Below, one piece after another: positions 26,438 through 35,034 of a DNA stretch of 64,000 bases. The stretch spans positions 16,586-80,585 of the forward strand of contig JADMII010000004.1 of NCBI GenBank assembly GCA_015478665.1, written 5' to 3'. Made by a program: the position numbers and the translations under genes. The notes under the pieces are model-generated. The model was not told where the DNA came from. It ran no database searches and worked only from the letters and a program-made list of their open reading frames with translations. The stretch is from Dehalococcoidia bacterium (GTDB lineage: Bacteria; Chloroflexota; Dehalococcoidia; DSTF01; JACRBR01). The first letter of the stretch is position 1; every line of letters starts with the position of its first letter.

Positions 26438-27817
26438 GTGACGGACACGACGAGCGGTGATGCCGCGCGCGCGACGGATTCGGCGGAGCGCGCTGGCGTC
26501 GATATGGAGACGCTGATCTCGCTCTGCAAGCGGCGCGGCTTCATCTTCCAGAGCAGCGAGATCTACGGCGGCCTGCAGGGCGCCTGGGACTACGGTCCGC
26601 TCGGCGTCGAGATGAAGCGCAACGTGAAGGACGCCTGGTGGCGCGCCAACGTGCGCGAGCGCGACGACATGGTCGGCCTCGATGCCGCCATTCTCATGCA
26701 CCCGCAGGTATGGCGCGCGAGCGGTCACCTCGACACGTTCACGGACCCGATGGTGGACTGCCGCAACTGCCAGGCGCGCTTCCGCGCGGACGAGCTGCCG
26801 TCAGCCGGCGACGGCGTCTGTCCGAACTGCGGCGCGAAGGGCCAGTTCACCGAGCCCCGCATGTTCAACCTGATGCTGCGGACGTTCGTCGGCCCGGTGC
26901 AAGACGACGCGGCGACGGTGTACCTGCGTCCGGAGACGGCGGCCGGCATCTTCGTCAACTTCGAGAACGTGCTGACGACGACGCGGCGCAAGCTGCCGTT
27001 CGGCGTCGCGCAGATCGGCAAGTCGTTCCGCAACGAGATCACGCCGAAGAACTTCATCTTCCGCACGCGCGAGTTCGAGCAGATGGAGATCGAGTACTTC
27101 TGCCGTCCGGAGGAGTCCGCGCGCGTCCACGACGCGTGGATGCGCGACCGGATGGCCTGGTACGCGCGCTTCGGCATGCAGTCCGGCCGCCTGCGCCTCC
27201 GCGCGCACGAGCGGGAGGAGCTGTCGCACTACAGCAGCGCGACGTCGGACGTCGAGTACCTGTTTCCGATCGGCTGGGCGGAGCTCGAGGGCATCGCCAA
27301 CCGCGGCAGCTTCGACCTGACGCAGCACTCGACCTACAGCGGCAAGGACCTGAACTACTACGACGACGACCGCAAGGAGCACGTCGTGCCGCACGTGATC
27401 GAGCCGTCGCTCGGCGTCGACCGCTGCATGTTGGCGTTCCTCGCCGATTCGTACGACGAGGAGGTCGACGAAAAGGGCGAGAAGCGCGTGGTGCTGCACC
27501 TCCACCCGGCCCTCGCGCCGATCAAGGTGGCGGTGCTGCCGCTGAGCCGCAACGAGAAGCTGACGCCGACGGCGCGCGACGTCTACGCGCGCGTCCGCTT
27601 GCACTGGATGACCCAGTACGACGACGCGCAGAGCATCGGCCGCCGCTACCGCCGGCAGGACGAGATCGGCACGCCGCTGTGTGTGACAGTGGACTTCCAG
27701 ACGGTCGAGGAGGACCGGGCGGTGACGATCCGCGAGCGCGACAGCATGGCACAGGTGCGCGTGCCGATCGACGGCCTCGTCGACGCGCTGCGGGAGCGAC
27801 TGGTCGACGTCGGGTGA
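26438..27817 (+). CDS. glyS: Glycyl-tRNA synthetase, single-chain class II
   Basis: 459 residues, homodimeric (alpha2) type that charges tRNA-Gly. KRRGFIFQSSEIYGGLQG and YDYG-type AWDYGPLG open the catalytic domain. A zinc-knuckle pair is visible as CRNCQARF and CPNCGAKG. MFNLMLRTFVGP, YLRPETAAGIFVNF and FRNEITPKNFIFRTREF (class II motif 2), and EPSLGVDRCMLAFL (motif 3) follow. The C-terminal anticodon domain includes RRYRRQDEIGTP. GTG at 26438 is chosen on GGGCGGGAGG; a later ATG at 26504 would cut an unconserved tail only. Confidence 0.97.
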   Translation: MTDTTSGDAARATDSAERAGVDMETLISLCKRRGFIFQSSEIYGGLQGAWDYGPLGVEMKRNVKDAWWRANVRERDDMVGLDAAILMHPQVWRASGHLDTFTDPMVDCRNCQARFRADELPSAGDGVCPNCGAKGQFTEPRMFNLMLRTFVGPVQDDAATVYLRPETAAGIFVNFENVLTTTRRKLPFGVAQIGKSFRNEITPKNFIFRTREFEQMEIEYFCRPEESARVHDAWMRDRMAWYARFGMQSGRLRLRAHEREELSHYSSATSDVEYLFPIGWAELEGIANRGSFDLTQHSTYSGKDLNYYDDDRKEHVVPHVIEPSLGVDRCMLAFLADSYDEEVDEKGEKRVVLHLHPALAPIKVAVLPLSRNEKLTPTARDVYARVRLHWMTQYDDAQSIGRRYRRQDEIGTPLCVTVDFQTVEEDRAVTIRERDSMAQVRVPIDGLVDALRERLVDVG

Positions 27818-27934
27818 CCGCGCGCCCGCGGCGTGCGCCGGTGGTACGTCGGCATCGAGTCCTCCAACCGATGTGCGTCGCCGGCATGCAGGTTCCCCCG
27901 CGCGCACGCTCGCGGTCACATGCGAGGTGAGCGC

Positions 27935-28774
27935 TCAGCCGCCCGTCGCGCCCGATGCGACCGGCGGCCACGCTTCGCCCGCGGCCGTCATCTGGAAGCG
28001 CAGACGCTGTGCCGCCTCCGGCGTTCGCCCGTCGGCGATGAGTGCGAGGATCTGCCGCACCTCACGCCCGAGCGCGTCCGAGCGCGCGCCCAGCACGCCC
28101 TCCTGCCGCAGCAGCGCGCCGATGCCTGACCGCAGCTCGCTCAGTTCAGCCTGGAGCGCCTCGTACTCCGTTGTGCTCAATCCGTCCTCCTCCTCCCGCT
28201 CGTCGAAGTCCAGCGACACGCCACAGAGCCGCGTCGTGTCATGCCACTGCGTCATCGTCGCCCGGCTCCAACCGCCGTACGGCACGAACGGCGGTATGGG
28301 GTCGCCCTCCCGGCGCACGTAGCGCGCGTCCCACAGTGGCAGAGCCGCGAAGTCGCGCGCGTCGCCGGTGCTGCGCCGCCACCACGCGCGCGCCGTGTAG
28401 ATGCCGCAGGCGATGCCCGCGCACGCCGCGACCGCTTCGGCGATCATCGCGACGGTCGTCGCCGGCGGCGGCTGCGGGACCGAGAGATACTGCTCGCAGT
28501 CGATCCACAGGCGCCGGACGGGCGTCCCGGCGATCGTGCCGCGCCCCGCGCGCACCTGCGCCGCGACCGGCCATTCGCCCGACGACCGCGGCCAGCGCAG
28601 GATGACGTACGCCTCCGTCCGCAAGCCGGCCGCCTCTGCCGCCGCGATCTGCCGGCGCGTGATCTCCGGCTCCTGCGTGCCGCAGATCAGCAGCTCGATG
28701 CCGGCGCGCTTCAGGCAGCTCGCCTGCTCCGCCGTGATCGTTCCGCTCCAGTTCGATACGTCGGCTGCCCGCAT
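27935..28774 (-). CDS. GH25-like lysozyme domain protein with coiled-coil tail
   Basis: 279 residues. DVSNWSGTIT at the N-terminus, RLWIDCEQYL, ACGIYTARAWW, PLWDARYV and TQWHDT match the GH25 (Chalaropsis lysozyme) barrel, with the expected acidic residues (D of DVSNW, D/E of DCE). From about residue 205 a predicted coiled coil (YEALQAELSELRSGIGALL) and a helical tail follow. A superb ribosome binding site (AAGGAGGA) precedes the ATG at 28774. No signal peptide, as in phage endolysins that rely on a holin. Its relation to the capsid genes 5 kb away on the same strand is speculative. Confidence 0.72.
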   Translation of the reverse strand: MRAADVSNWSGTITAEQASCLKRAGIELLICGTQEPEITRRQIAAAEAAGLRTEAYVILRWPRSSGEWPVAAQVRAGRGTIAGTPVRRLWIDCEQYLSVPQPPPATTVAMIAEAVAACAGIACGIYTARAWWRRSTGDARDFAALPLWDARYVRREGDPIPPFVPYGGWSRATMTQWHDTTRLCGVSLDFDEREEEDGLSTTEYEALQAELSELRSGIGALLRQEGVLGARSDALGREVRQILALIADGRTPEAAQRLRFQMTAAGEAWPPVASGATGG

Positions 28775-29123
28775 GCGTCCTCCTTCGGCAGCGACGGTAG
28801 CAGGGGCGGGCGTGTAGCTCACATCGCCCGATGACGCGGAAGACGCCCGCGAGCGGGACAGCGCGTCGGCGCGCCTTCCACCCGCCCGCGCGCCAGGTGA
28901 TGCATCCGCGCGCGCGGGAGTGCTGCAATGGGCGCAGGGCGACCTGCTCGCCCGACGACCGGAATCACTGTTCGCATTCCTCCAATGTTCTTGTCAGACC
29001 CGCGGCGGCATCTGCTACCATGAGGCCGCGGTACCCCGCGGACGGCAGGGAAGCCCGTCCCGCTTCTCTCCTCACTGCCGTCGCCTGTCGTGTCCACGCG
29101 TCGCAATTTGGCAGGCACCCGGC
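28775..29123. other. Divergent spacer between lysozyme-like gene and kinase
   Basis: 349 bases. The right half has TTGTCA and TACCAT spaced by 19 bases (about 29000-29030), a possible kinase promoter giving a leader near 90 bases. No small ORF with a ribosome binding site was found. Confidence 0.35.
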
Positions 29124-30708
29124 ATGCACCACGCCCCCTCCTCGATTCCCGATCGCTTCCGCCGCGAGCTGGATCTGCTCGAGGTGCGCGTCCATCGCAT
29201 CGCCCGACGCGCCGGCACCGCACGCGATGCGGACGCACTGCGCCTGCTCCGCGCCGCGATCGCCGACCTCGACCAGCGGCTGCGCGATCTTCGCGACCGC
29301 TACGTCGAGGACGCGCGCCGCCGCACGGAGGCGGAAGAGGCGCTGCGCCGCGGTGAGTACGAATTCCAGCGCCTCCTCGACGAGCTGCCCTGCGCCGCCT
29401 GGCGCACCGACGCCGATGGCACCATCCGCTACGTCAACGGCCGTTGGCGCGAGTACGCCGGCTACGATGCGGCGCAGACGGCCGCGCGCTGGGATTCGAT
29501 CATCCACGAAGACGACAAGGCGCGGACGGGGATCAGCTGGTTCGCGGCCAGAGCCGCCGGCGAGAGCTGGCAGGCGGAGCACCGCCTCCGTCGCCACGAC
29601 GGCGTCTTTCGCTGGCACCTCACACGCGCCCATCCCGTCCGCGACGCGGGCGGTCGCATCAGCGAGTGGGTTGCCACATCGGCCGACATCCACGACCTCA
29701 AGGAGGACGACCTCCGCAATCAGCGCCTCTACGACGACGCCCGGCACGTCTCCGAACAGCTGGTCCGTACCGTCGAGACCAAGGACGAGTTCCTCGGCCT
29801 CATCTCCCACGAGCTGAAGACGCCGATCACGACGATCCTCGGCAATGCCGAAGTGCTGCTCCGCCGCCACGAGCAGCTCGACCCCGCAGCGCGGAGCGAA
29901 GCGCTCTCCGACATTCACCGGGACGCCTCGCGGCTGCACCGCATCGTCGAAGACTTGCTCTCGCTCGCGCGCATCGAAGGCGGGCAGCCGGCCGACGTGG
30001 AGCCGCTGCTGCTGGGACATGTGATCGCCCACGTCATTGCGGAGCACCAGCAGCGCTACCCGGCGCGCATCGTCGAGGCGGAGCTCGCTCCCGAGCCGCC
30101 GCCGGTGCTCGGCGCCCGCGGCTACGTCGAGCAGGTCGTGCGCAACCTACTCAGTACTGCGGAGAAGTACAGTCCGCCCGAGCTGCCGATCTCCGTCGTG
30201 CTCCGCTCCGCCGGTCGCGAGGTCGAGGTGATCATCGGCGACCGCGGCGGCGGAGCCGGGCGAGGCGGCGCGCATCTTCGAGCCGTTCGTCCGTCTGGCG
30301 AGGACGGCGCTCCAGGCCAGCGGCAGCGGCATCGGCCTCGCCGTCTGCAAGCGGCTGGTCGAAGCGCAGTCCGGGCGTATCCGGGCGCAGCCGCGCGCCG
30401 GCGGCGGCAGCGAGTTCTGCTTCGCCCTGCCGCTCGCCGAAGAGGCCGAGCCGGAGGTCGTCCAAGCGCCGGCGATCCGTGCGGCCGGCGCCCGACGCGC
30501 GCGCGTCACCGTCGCTGCGGTGGCTCGCTCGCGCGCTCGCTGGGTCGGGCGGGCGCCGGCGCGGCCTGATGCTGCCGCACGAAGAGGCCCTTCACGGCGC
30601 CGAGGAGTCGCGTCGCCAGTGGCGGCCCCGGCGGCCCGGGCGCGAACTCCGCCGCATAGTCGCCGCGTTCCAGCCGCGAGACCGTCGCCGACACTTCGGC
30701 GCCGATGA
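29124..30708 (+). pseudogene. PAS-domain sensor histidine kinase with frameshift
   Basis: N-terminal helices, a PAS/PAC domain (LLDELPCAAWRTDADGTIRY, then IHEDDKA and WVATSADIHDLK), then HisKA with phospho-His in FLGLISHELKTPITTILGNA. In HATPase_c the N-box reads VRNLLSTAEKYSPP, so the second conserved Asn is Thr. At the G1 box (DRGGG, about 30240-30254) the frame breaks: EAARIFEPFVRLA, then SGSGIGLAVCKRLVEAQSG and GGGSEFCFALPL continue in the +1 frame from 30253. One extra G in GGCGGCGGAG explains it. The resumed frame stays open to 30708, over the 3' end of yihY. Either a recent inactivation, a sequencing error or programmed slippage; no response regulator is adjacent. Confidence 0.85.
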
Positions 30709-31492
30709 GGACGATGTTCGATGACAGGTACATGTAGAGGAGGAACAGCAGGATCGCCGCCAGCGAGCCGTACACCACATCGTAGTTGTTGAAGTTCGCC
30801 ACGTAGATCGCGAAGGTGTTCTTCAGCACCTCGAACAGCAGCGTCGCGATCAGCGCGCCGGGCAGCGCCTCGAGCAGCGTCGGCCGCGCCGCCGGCACGA
30901 TGCGGTACAGCGCCAGGAAGGCGGCGAACGAGACGAGCGCCGGTACGAGGATGAAGGCGACGTCCCAGAGCGGCGTGTATCCCGCCAGCGGCCCGAGGCG
31001 GTCCGCGCTCAACGATTGCACCGTCTTCACCAGACCGGTCAGCACCATCGAGCCGATGAGGAACAGCGCGATGCCGCCGACCTGCGCGATGTCCAGCAGC
31101 TTCCCCTGGAAGAAGGGCCGGTGCTCGTCGACGCGGAACACGGAGTTCAGCGATGACCGCAGCGCGCCGAACATCGTCGTCGACGTCCAGAGCGTGACCA
31201 GCAGCGAGAGCACGGCCGCCGGGCCGCTGATCTGCTTGACGTTGTTCAGGGTGTTCTCGACGGTCGTCCGGCCGTTCGCCTCGCTCAGCGGAAGCTGGTT
31301 CAGAATCTGGTCGATCACGTCCTTGCGGACGCTGGCGTTGTTCAGGACGAAGCCGAAGATCGAGAGCAGGAAGATGGCCAACGGGACGATGGAGAAGAGC
31401 GCGTAATACGAAACGGCAGCGGCCAGCCGCGAGCAGCGGTCATCGCGAAAGCCGAAGAAGGCGTGCCTGGCGACTACCCAAAGCCGTTTCAA
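30506..31492 (-). CDS. yihY: YihY/BrkB family inner membrane protein
   Basis: 328 residues with about six membrane helices. The family core is AAAVSYYALFSIVPLAIFLL, then LWTSTTMFGALRSSLNSVF, ARPTLLEALPGALIATLLFE, and FNNYDVVYGSLAAILLFLLY. The function of the family is unresolved (older 'RNase BN' naming is not supported by structure). The start is a TTG at 31492, 8 bases after TACAAT; an ATG within that box is out of frame. The C-terminal 50 residues are Pro/Ala/Arg-rich and overlap the disrupted kinase gene. Confidence 0.88.
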   Translation of the reverse strand: MKRLWVVARHAFFGFRDDRCSRLAAAVSYYALFSIVPLAIFLLSIFGFVLNNASVRKDVIDQILNQLPLSEANGRTTVENTLNNVKQISGPAAVLSLLVTLWTSTTMFGALRSSLNSVFRVDEHRPFFQGKLLDIAQVGGIALFLIGSMVLTGLVKTVQSLSADRLGPLAGYTPLWDVAFILVPALVSFAAFLALYRIVPAARPTLLEALPGALIATLLFEVLKNTFAIYVANFNNYDVVYGSLAAILLFLLYMYLSSNIVLIGAEVSATVSRLERGDYAAEFAPGPPGPPLATRLLGAVKGLFVRQHQAAPAPARPSERASEPPQRR

Positions 31493-31500
31493 CGCCCTTC

Positions 31501-31506
31501 ATTGTA
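31501..31506 (-). promoter_or_regulatory. -10 box, leaderless type, for yihY
   Basis: TACAAT on the minus strand, 8 bases before the TTG start; topoisomerase gene ends 36 bases further upstream. Confidence 0.45.
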
Positions 31507-31541
31507 GCCGCTGGCGCCGCCCGCCGGCCCGCCGGCACGCA

Positions 31542-32678
31542 TCACGCCGCCTGCAGCCGCTCCTCGAGCAGCGCCAGCACCGCCGCTTCCTCCGGCCGAA
31601 GCTCCGGCAGCGACTCCCGCATCGCCGCCTCCGTGCACGAGCGCAGCGTCGCCAGCAGCGAGCCGTCGAGATAGGCATCGAGGATCGCCGGGTGGATGTA
31701 GCACTTCCGGCAGACGGCCGGCGTGTTTCCGAGCCGCCCCGCCACCGACTCGATCGCCCGCACGATATTGCGTTTCGCCTGCGCCTCGCTGTCGAAGGCC
31801 TCGAACTCCCGCAGGGCCAGCGCTGCGAGCACGGTGCCCGCCCAGGTGCGGAAGTCCTTCGCGGTGAACTCCTCGCCGCTGATCTCGCGCAGATACGCGT
31901 TCACATCGGCTGAGTCGATGTTGTGGCGCTCGCCCTCGTCATCGACGTACTGGAACAGCTCCTGGCCCGGCAGCTCCTGGCTGCGCTTGACGATCCGCGC
32001 CAGCCGCCGGTCGCGCACGCCGACGCTGTGCTCCTTGCCGCTCTTGCCCCGGAAGCGGAACCGCACCGTGCCGCCGGCAACCGCGGCGTGGCGGTCGCGC
32101 ATCGTCGTCAGGCCGAACGACTGGTTGTCGCGCGCGTACTCCTCGTTGCCGACGCGGATCAGCGTCGCTTCCAGCAGCCGCACGACCGTCGCCAGCATCT
32201 TCTCGCGGGGCAGCCCGGGCAGCGCCAGGTCACGCTCCGTCGCCGCGCGAATGCGGGGCAGCGCCGCCGCGAACAGCAGCATGCGGCCGTACTTCGTCTC
32301 GTCCCGCACTTCGCGCCAGCGCCGATGATACCGGTACTGCTTGCGTCCCTTCGCATCCCGCGCAGTGACCTGTATGTGCCCATTCGGAGTCGGGCAGATC
32401 CAGACGTCCGTCCACGCCGGCGGGATGACCAGCGCCCGGATCCGCCGCAGCTCGTCTTCGTCCCGCAGCGGCGCGCCGTCCGGCCGGGCATAGCTGAAGC
32501 CGGCGCCGCAGTTCACGCGACGGATGCCCGGCATCTGGTCGCTGACGTAGCGCAGCCCGGCCGCCCTGGCCGTTGTCGGCGCGTCCAACTCCAGCGGCGC
32601 CGGCGGCGGCGACCGCTGGCCAGTGCGCCGTGCTGTGAGCCGTTGCCCGGGCCGCGTCTCGCGGACGATCGTGACCAT
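31542..32678 (-). CDS. DNA topoisomerase IB (poxvirus-type)
   Basis: 378 residues; relaxes supercoils through a 3'-phosphotyrosyl intermediate. LRYVSDQMPGIRRVNCGAGF opens the N-domain, with IPPAWTDVWICPTPNGHIQV after it. The catalytic core has LIRVGNEEYARDNQSFGLTT, KDFRTWAGTVLAAL, and near the C-terminus NTPAVCRKCYIHP, in which the Tyr is the nucleophile position. Lys and Arg of the RKxxxxxYHRRW region are present (GRKQYRYHRRW). The ATG at 32678 has AGGAAA upstream. Divergent from marR. Confidence 0.94.
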   Translation of the reverse strand: MVTIVRETRPGQRLTARRTGQRSPPPAPLELDAPTTARAAGLRYVSDQMPGIRRVNCGAGFSYARPDGAPLRDEDELRRIRALVIPPAWTDVWICPTPNGHIQVTARDAKGRKQYRYHRRWREVRDETKYGRMLLFAAALPRIRAATERDLALPGLPREKMLATVVRLLEATLIRVGNEEYARDNQSFGLTTMRDRHAAVAGGTVRFRFRGKSGKEHSVGVRDRRLARIVKRSQELPGQELFQYVDDEGERHNIDSADVNAYLREISGEEFTAKDFRTWAGTVLAALALREFEAFDSEAQAKRNIVRAIESVAGRLGNTPAVCRKCYIHPAILDAYLDGSLLATLRSCTEAAMRESLPELRPEEAAVLALLEERLQAA

Positions 32679-32836
32679 GGGTTGATTTCCTGTTACGAAT
32701 GTGTGAACTTTGCAATCGGACGGCGGCGGCCGCCCGGTCGTCCGAAGGATCGCTGAATCACGTGACGCCCGGCGCGTACCTGCGCGCGCCGGTCTTGCAA
32801 GTTGCTCACATCGCAGGCAAGTCAGGTCGGTCGGGT

Positions 32837-32842
32837 TATGAT
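32837..32842 (+). promoter_or_regulatory. -10 box, leaderless type, for marR
   Basis: TATGAT, 7 bases before the ATG at 32850. AGGCGG lies between box and ATG; if transcription began further upstream it could instead serve an ATG at 32856. Confidence 0.5.
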
Positions 32843-32849
32843 AGGCGGT

Positions 32850-33290
32850 ATGACGATGAACCGTGACAACGGCGGCATCATCGGCGACGGCGACTACCGA
32901 TCGCTCGCCGAGTTCCGGGTGCAGATCCGCCGCTACCTCCACTTCAGCGAGGACCTCGCGCGCCGCTCCGGCGTCGAGCCGGCGCAGTACCAGCTCATGC
33001 TCGCCGTCAAGGGCATGCCGGAAGGCCGCGTCCCGACGATCAGCTACCTGTGCGAGGCGCTCCAGATCCGGCACCACAGCGCGGTCGAGCTGGTGAACCG
33101 CACGGAGGCCCGCGGTTTCGTCGCCCGCTTCCGCGAGGCCGCCGACCGCCGCCTCGTCTTGGTGCGCCTCACGGACAGCGGCGAGCAGTTGCTCGCCGCC
33201 CTGGCGTCGCACCACCTCATGGAGCTGCGCACGGCTGGCCCGACGCTTGTGCACGCCCTCGAGTCGATCCTCGAGCGCCACCGGGTGTAG
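32850..33290 (+). CDS. MarR family transcriptional regulator
   Basis: 146 residues. Winged-helix order: PAQYQLMLAVKGMPEGRVPT, ISYLCEALQIRHHSAVELVN (recognition helix), then wing EARGFVARFREAADRRLVLVRLT. MarR dimers usually repress a divergent or own promoter and respond to small phenolic or oxidant ligands. The divergent topoisomerase IB gene and its own gene are candidate targets; I see no clean operator palindrome in the 171-base spacer. Confidence 0.88.
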   Translation: MTMNRDNGGIIGDGDYRSLAEFRVQIRRYLHFSEDLARRSGVEPAQYQLMLAVKGMPEGRVPTISYLCEALQIRHHSAVELVNRTEARGFVARFREAADRRLVLVRLTDSGEQLLAALASHHLMELRTAGPTLVHALESILERHRV

Positions 33291-33298
33291 ACCACGCG

Positions 33299-33330
33299 GA
33301 CGGGGCGTCGTGCATGCACGACGCCCCGTC
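33299..33330. terminator. Perfect 32-base palindrome, bidirectional terminator
   Basis: Left arm GACGGGGCGTCGTGCA (33299-33314) and its exact reverse complement (33315-33330), in the 67-base gap between convergent marR and the capsid gene. Forms a very strong hairpin from either strand. No long T-run on either side. Confidence 0.65.
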
Positions 33331-33357
33331 GGGCTTCCGCCATCCCGGCGCTGGACG

Positions 33358-34245
33358 CTACGGGCGCACGCCGATCAGCTTCGCCACCTTCAGCGTGTTG
33401 AAGAGCGCCGTCGCCACGTACCACTTGACGCGCGTCCGTGTCGCGTCCTTCGTCTCCAGGCTGCCGATCGTCTCGACCTGCAGGCCGCCCGGCGCCGTCA
33501 GCCCCGCCAGCGCGCCTTCGCCGAACTGCAGCGCGTACACCGTCGAGCAGTCTGCGCTCGTGCCGACGGTCTTCGCGTCGGAGATGTAGTCGGAGACGCC
33601 GATGGGGATGCCGTCGTAGAACTGCACCATCTGCCCGAAGGCGTCGCGCTCCGTCTGCAGAAACGAGTTCACCCCGCGCGCCAGGGTGTTCAGCGAGCGC
33701 CGCGTGCGCTTGCTCATCAGCAGCAGGTCCGGCGGCCCGCCCTTCACGAGGTCAATCAGCTCGTCGAACTTCGCCATCGTCGGCGTCGCGCCGTTCGCGC
33801 CCATCGTCGCGATCTGGCCGCCGGCGGTCATCTTGTCGATACCGTCGAACGACTTCGCGTCGACGGCGGCGTCGCCGTTGACGAACGTGTCCTCGAACTT
33901 CTGCCGCACCGCCTTGGCCTTCAGCCGGATCACCGCCGACTGCAGGTCCTGGATGTTGCTGCGCGTCGTCAGCAGGTAGTTGTCGATGTCCGCGTCGCCG
34001 CCGACGATCGTCAGGCTCGTCGTGATCTGCGTGAACGTGCTCGTGCTCTCGACCCACGTATCGCCGACGCTGAAGAATGATGCCGTCGCCGCCGCGTTCT
34101 CGCGGTTGTAGGTGAGCCCGTTGCCGGTGATCTCGATGAACGGCAGCGCCTGCAGGATCGGCGAATCCTGGATCACCGTCTCGATCACGCCCTGCACGAC
34201 GACGTCGTTCGAGAGCTTCGCTGCTTCGGCCAGCGTCAATGTCAT
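33358..34245 (-). CDS. Phage-type major capsid protein
   Basis: 295 residues resembling HK97-fold major capsid proteins of tailed phages. The helix LTLAEAAKLSNDVVVQGVIE, PFIEITGNGLTYNRE, a beta-rich E-loop region, KFEDTFVNGD, and the A-domain-like LLLMSKRTRRSLNTL support this. It ends with the strand YVATALFNTLKVAKLIGV. AAGGAGAT sits 7 bases before the ATG at 34245. A scaffold-like gene lies just upstream, as in phage head modules, but no terminase, portal, protease, tail or integrase genes are present in the window. So it is either a remnant, a domesticated shell (encapsulin-like logic) or part of a dispersed gene transfer agent. Confidence 0.78.
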   Translation of the reverse strand: MTLTLAEAAKLSNDVVVQGVIETVIQDSPILQALPFIEITGNGLTYNRENAAATASFFSVGDTWVESTSTFTQITTSLTIVGGDADIDNYLLTTRSNIQDLQSAVIRLKAKAVRQKFEDTFVNGDAAVDAKSFDGIDKMTAGGQIATMGANGATPTMAKFDELIDLVKGGPPDLLLMSKRTRRSLNTLARGVNSFLQTERDAFGQMVQFYDGIPIGVSDYISDAKTVGTSADCSTVYALQFGEGALAGLTAPGGLQVETIGSLETKDATRTRVKWYVATALFNTLKVAKLIGVRP

Positions 34246-34274
34246 GGTCTGATCTCCTTGCTCCTGCACCGCAT

Positions 34275-34302
34275 GCCGGGTGCCGGGTACCGGGTGCCGG
34301 GG
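34275..34302. repeat. Four-unit heptanucleotide tandem array
   Basis: GCCGGGT twice, then ACCGGGT and GCCGGGG, in the 90-base spacer between the scaffold-like and capsid genes. The cleanest heptad array in the window. Confidence 0.8.
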
Positions 34303-34335
34303 TTGAGTGCCGCGAACCGGGACTGGCGCCCGGCG

Positions 34336-35034
34336 TCAGCTCCTGCGCTGCGCCAGGCCGTAGCGGATCTTCTCGTCCGGCGTCATCGCGCTGACGTCCG
34401 GCGCGCGTCGCACCGGCGCGCCCGCGGGCACGCCCGCCGCCCGCGCCCGCCGTGTGATCTGCGCCTCCACCTGCCCGACGATCTGGCGCGCCGCTTCGAC
34501 CGCGCGGTCGACCGCCTCGATGCTGTCGCCGGCCACCAGCTCCGGCGGCAGCGACGGCTCCTCGCGCAGCACCAGCTCCCGGTAGCGGACCGCCGCCGCC
34601 CGCTCGCGCTCGCCCGCCGCCGCGAGCTCGTCCCGCAGCGCCGCCGCCTCGGTCGAGGCGTCCTGCGCGGCCCGCAGCTCCTCGCGCAGCGTTGCGCTCT
34701 CGGCGTACGCCTCCGCTGCGCGCGCCTCCGCGCGCGCGAACTCGGCCTGCAGCCATTCGACGCCGGTCGCAGCGGTGTCGTCAGCGTCGTCCGCCGCGCC
34801 GTCCGCCGACTCGTCGGCGGTGGGCTCGTTGCCTTCGCTGGCGGCGTCGTTTGCCGCCGCCGATGCGACGCCGGCGTCCGCCTCCGTCGTTTCGACGGCG
34901 GGGTCAACCGCGACCGCGCCATTGTCGTCCGCGGCCACGGTCGCGTCTTCCAGCCTCTGCGGTCCAGCCGCGCCCGACGCGTTCGCCTCCGCCGTCTGTC
35001 CTTGTGCGCCGTCGGCACGCACGCCGTCCTCCAC
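34336..35034 (-). CDS. Scaffold-like acidic coiled-coil protein upstream of capsid gene
   Basis: 232 residues, not matched to a named family. The N-half is acidic and Ala/Asp/Glu-rich (disordered). Residues about 90-160 are a charged coiled coil (EFARAEARAAEAYAESATLR). The tail is DVSAMTPDEKIRYGLAQ, a short conserved-looking C-terminal peptide of the type that binds capsid protein in phage scaffolds. Position (immediately 5' of the capsid gene), size and composition suggest a scaffolding protein. The start is uncertain: GTG at 35034 has GGAGGG 8 bases upstream; ATG at 35097 has its GGAG too close. The frame stays open to 35280. Confidence 0.55.
   Translation of the reverse strand: MEDGVRADGAQGQTAEANASGAAGPQRLEDATVAADDNGAVAVDPAVETTEADAGVASAAANDAASEGNEPTADESADGAADDADDTAATGVEWLQAEFARAEARAAEAYAESATLREELRAAQDASTEAAALRDELAAAGERERAAAVRYRELVLREEPSLPPELVAGDSIEAVDRAVEAARQIVGQVEAQITRRARAAGVPAGAPVRRAPDVSAMTPDEKIRYGLAQRRS

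Noticed and set aside
32679-32849. MarR operator in the topoisomerase/marR spacer
   Set aside because: Only short imperfect repeats (CTTGC...GCAAG) are present, no better than chance at this composition.
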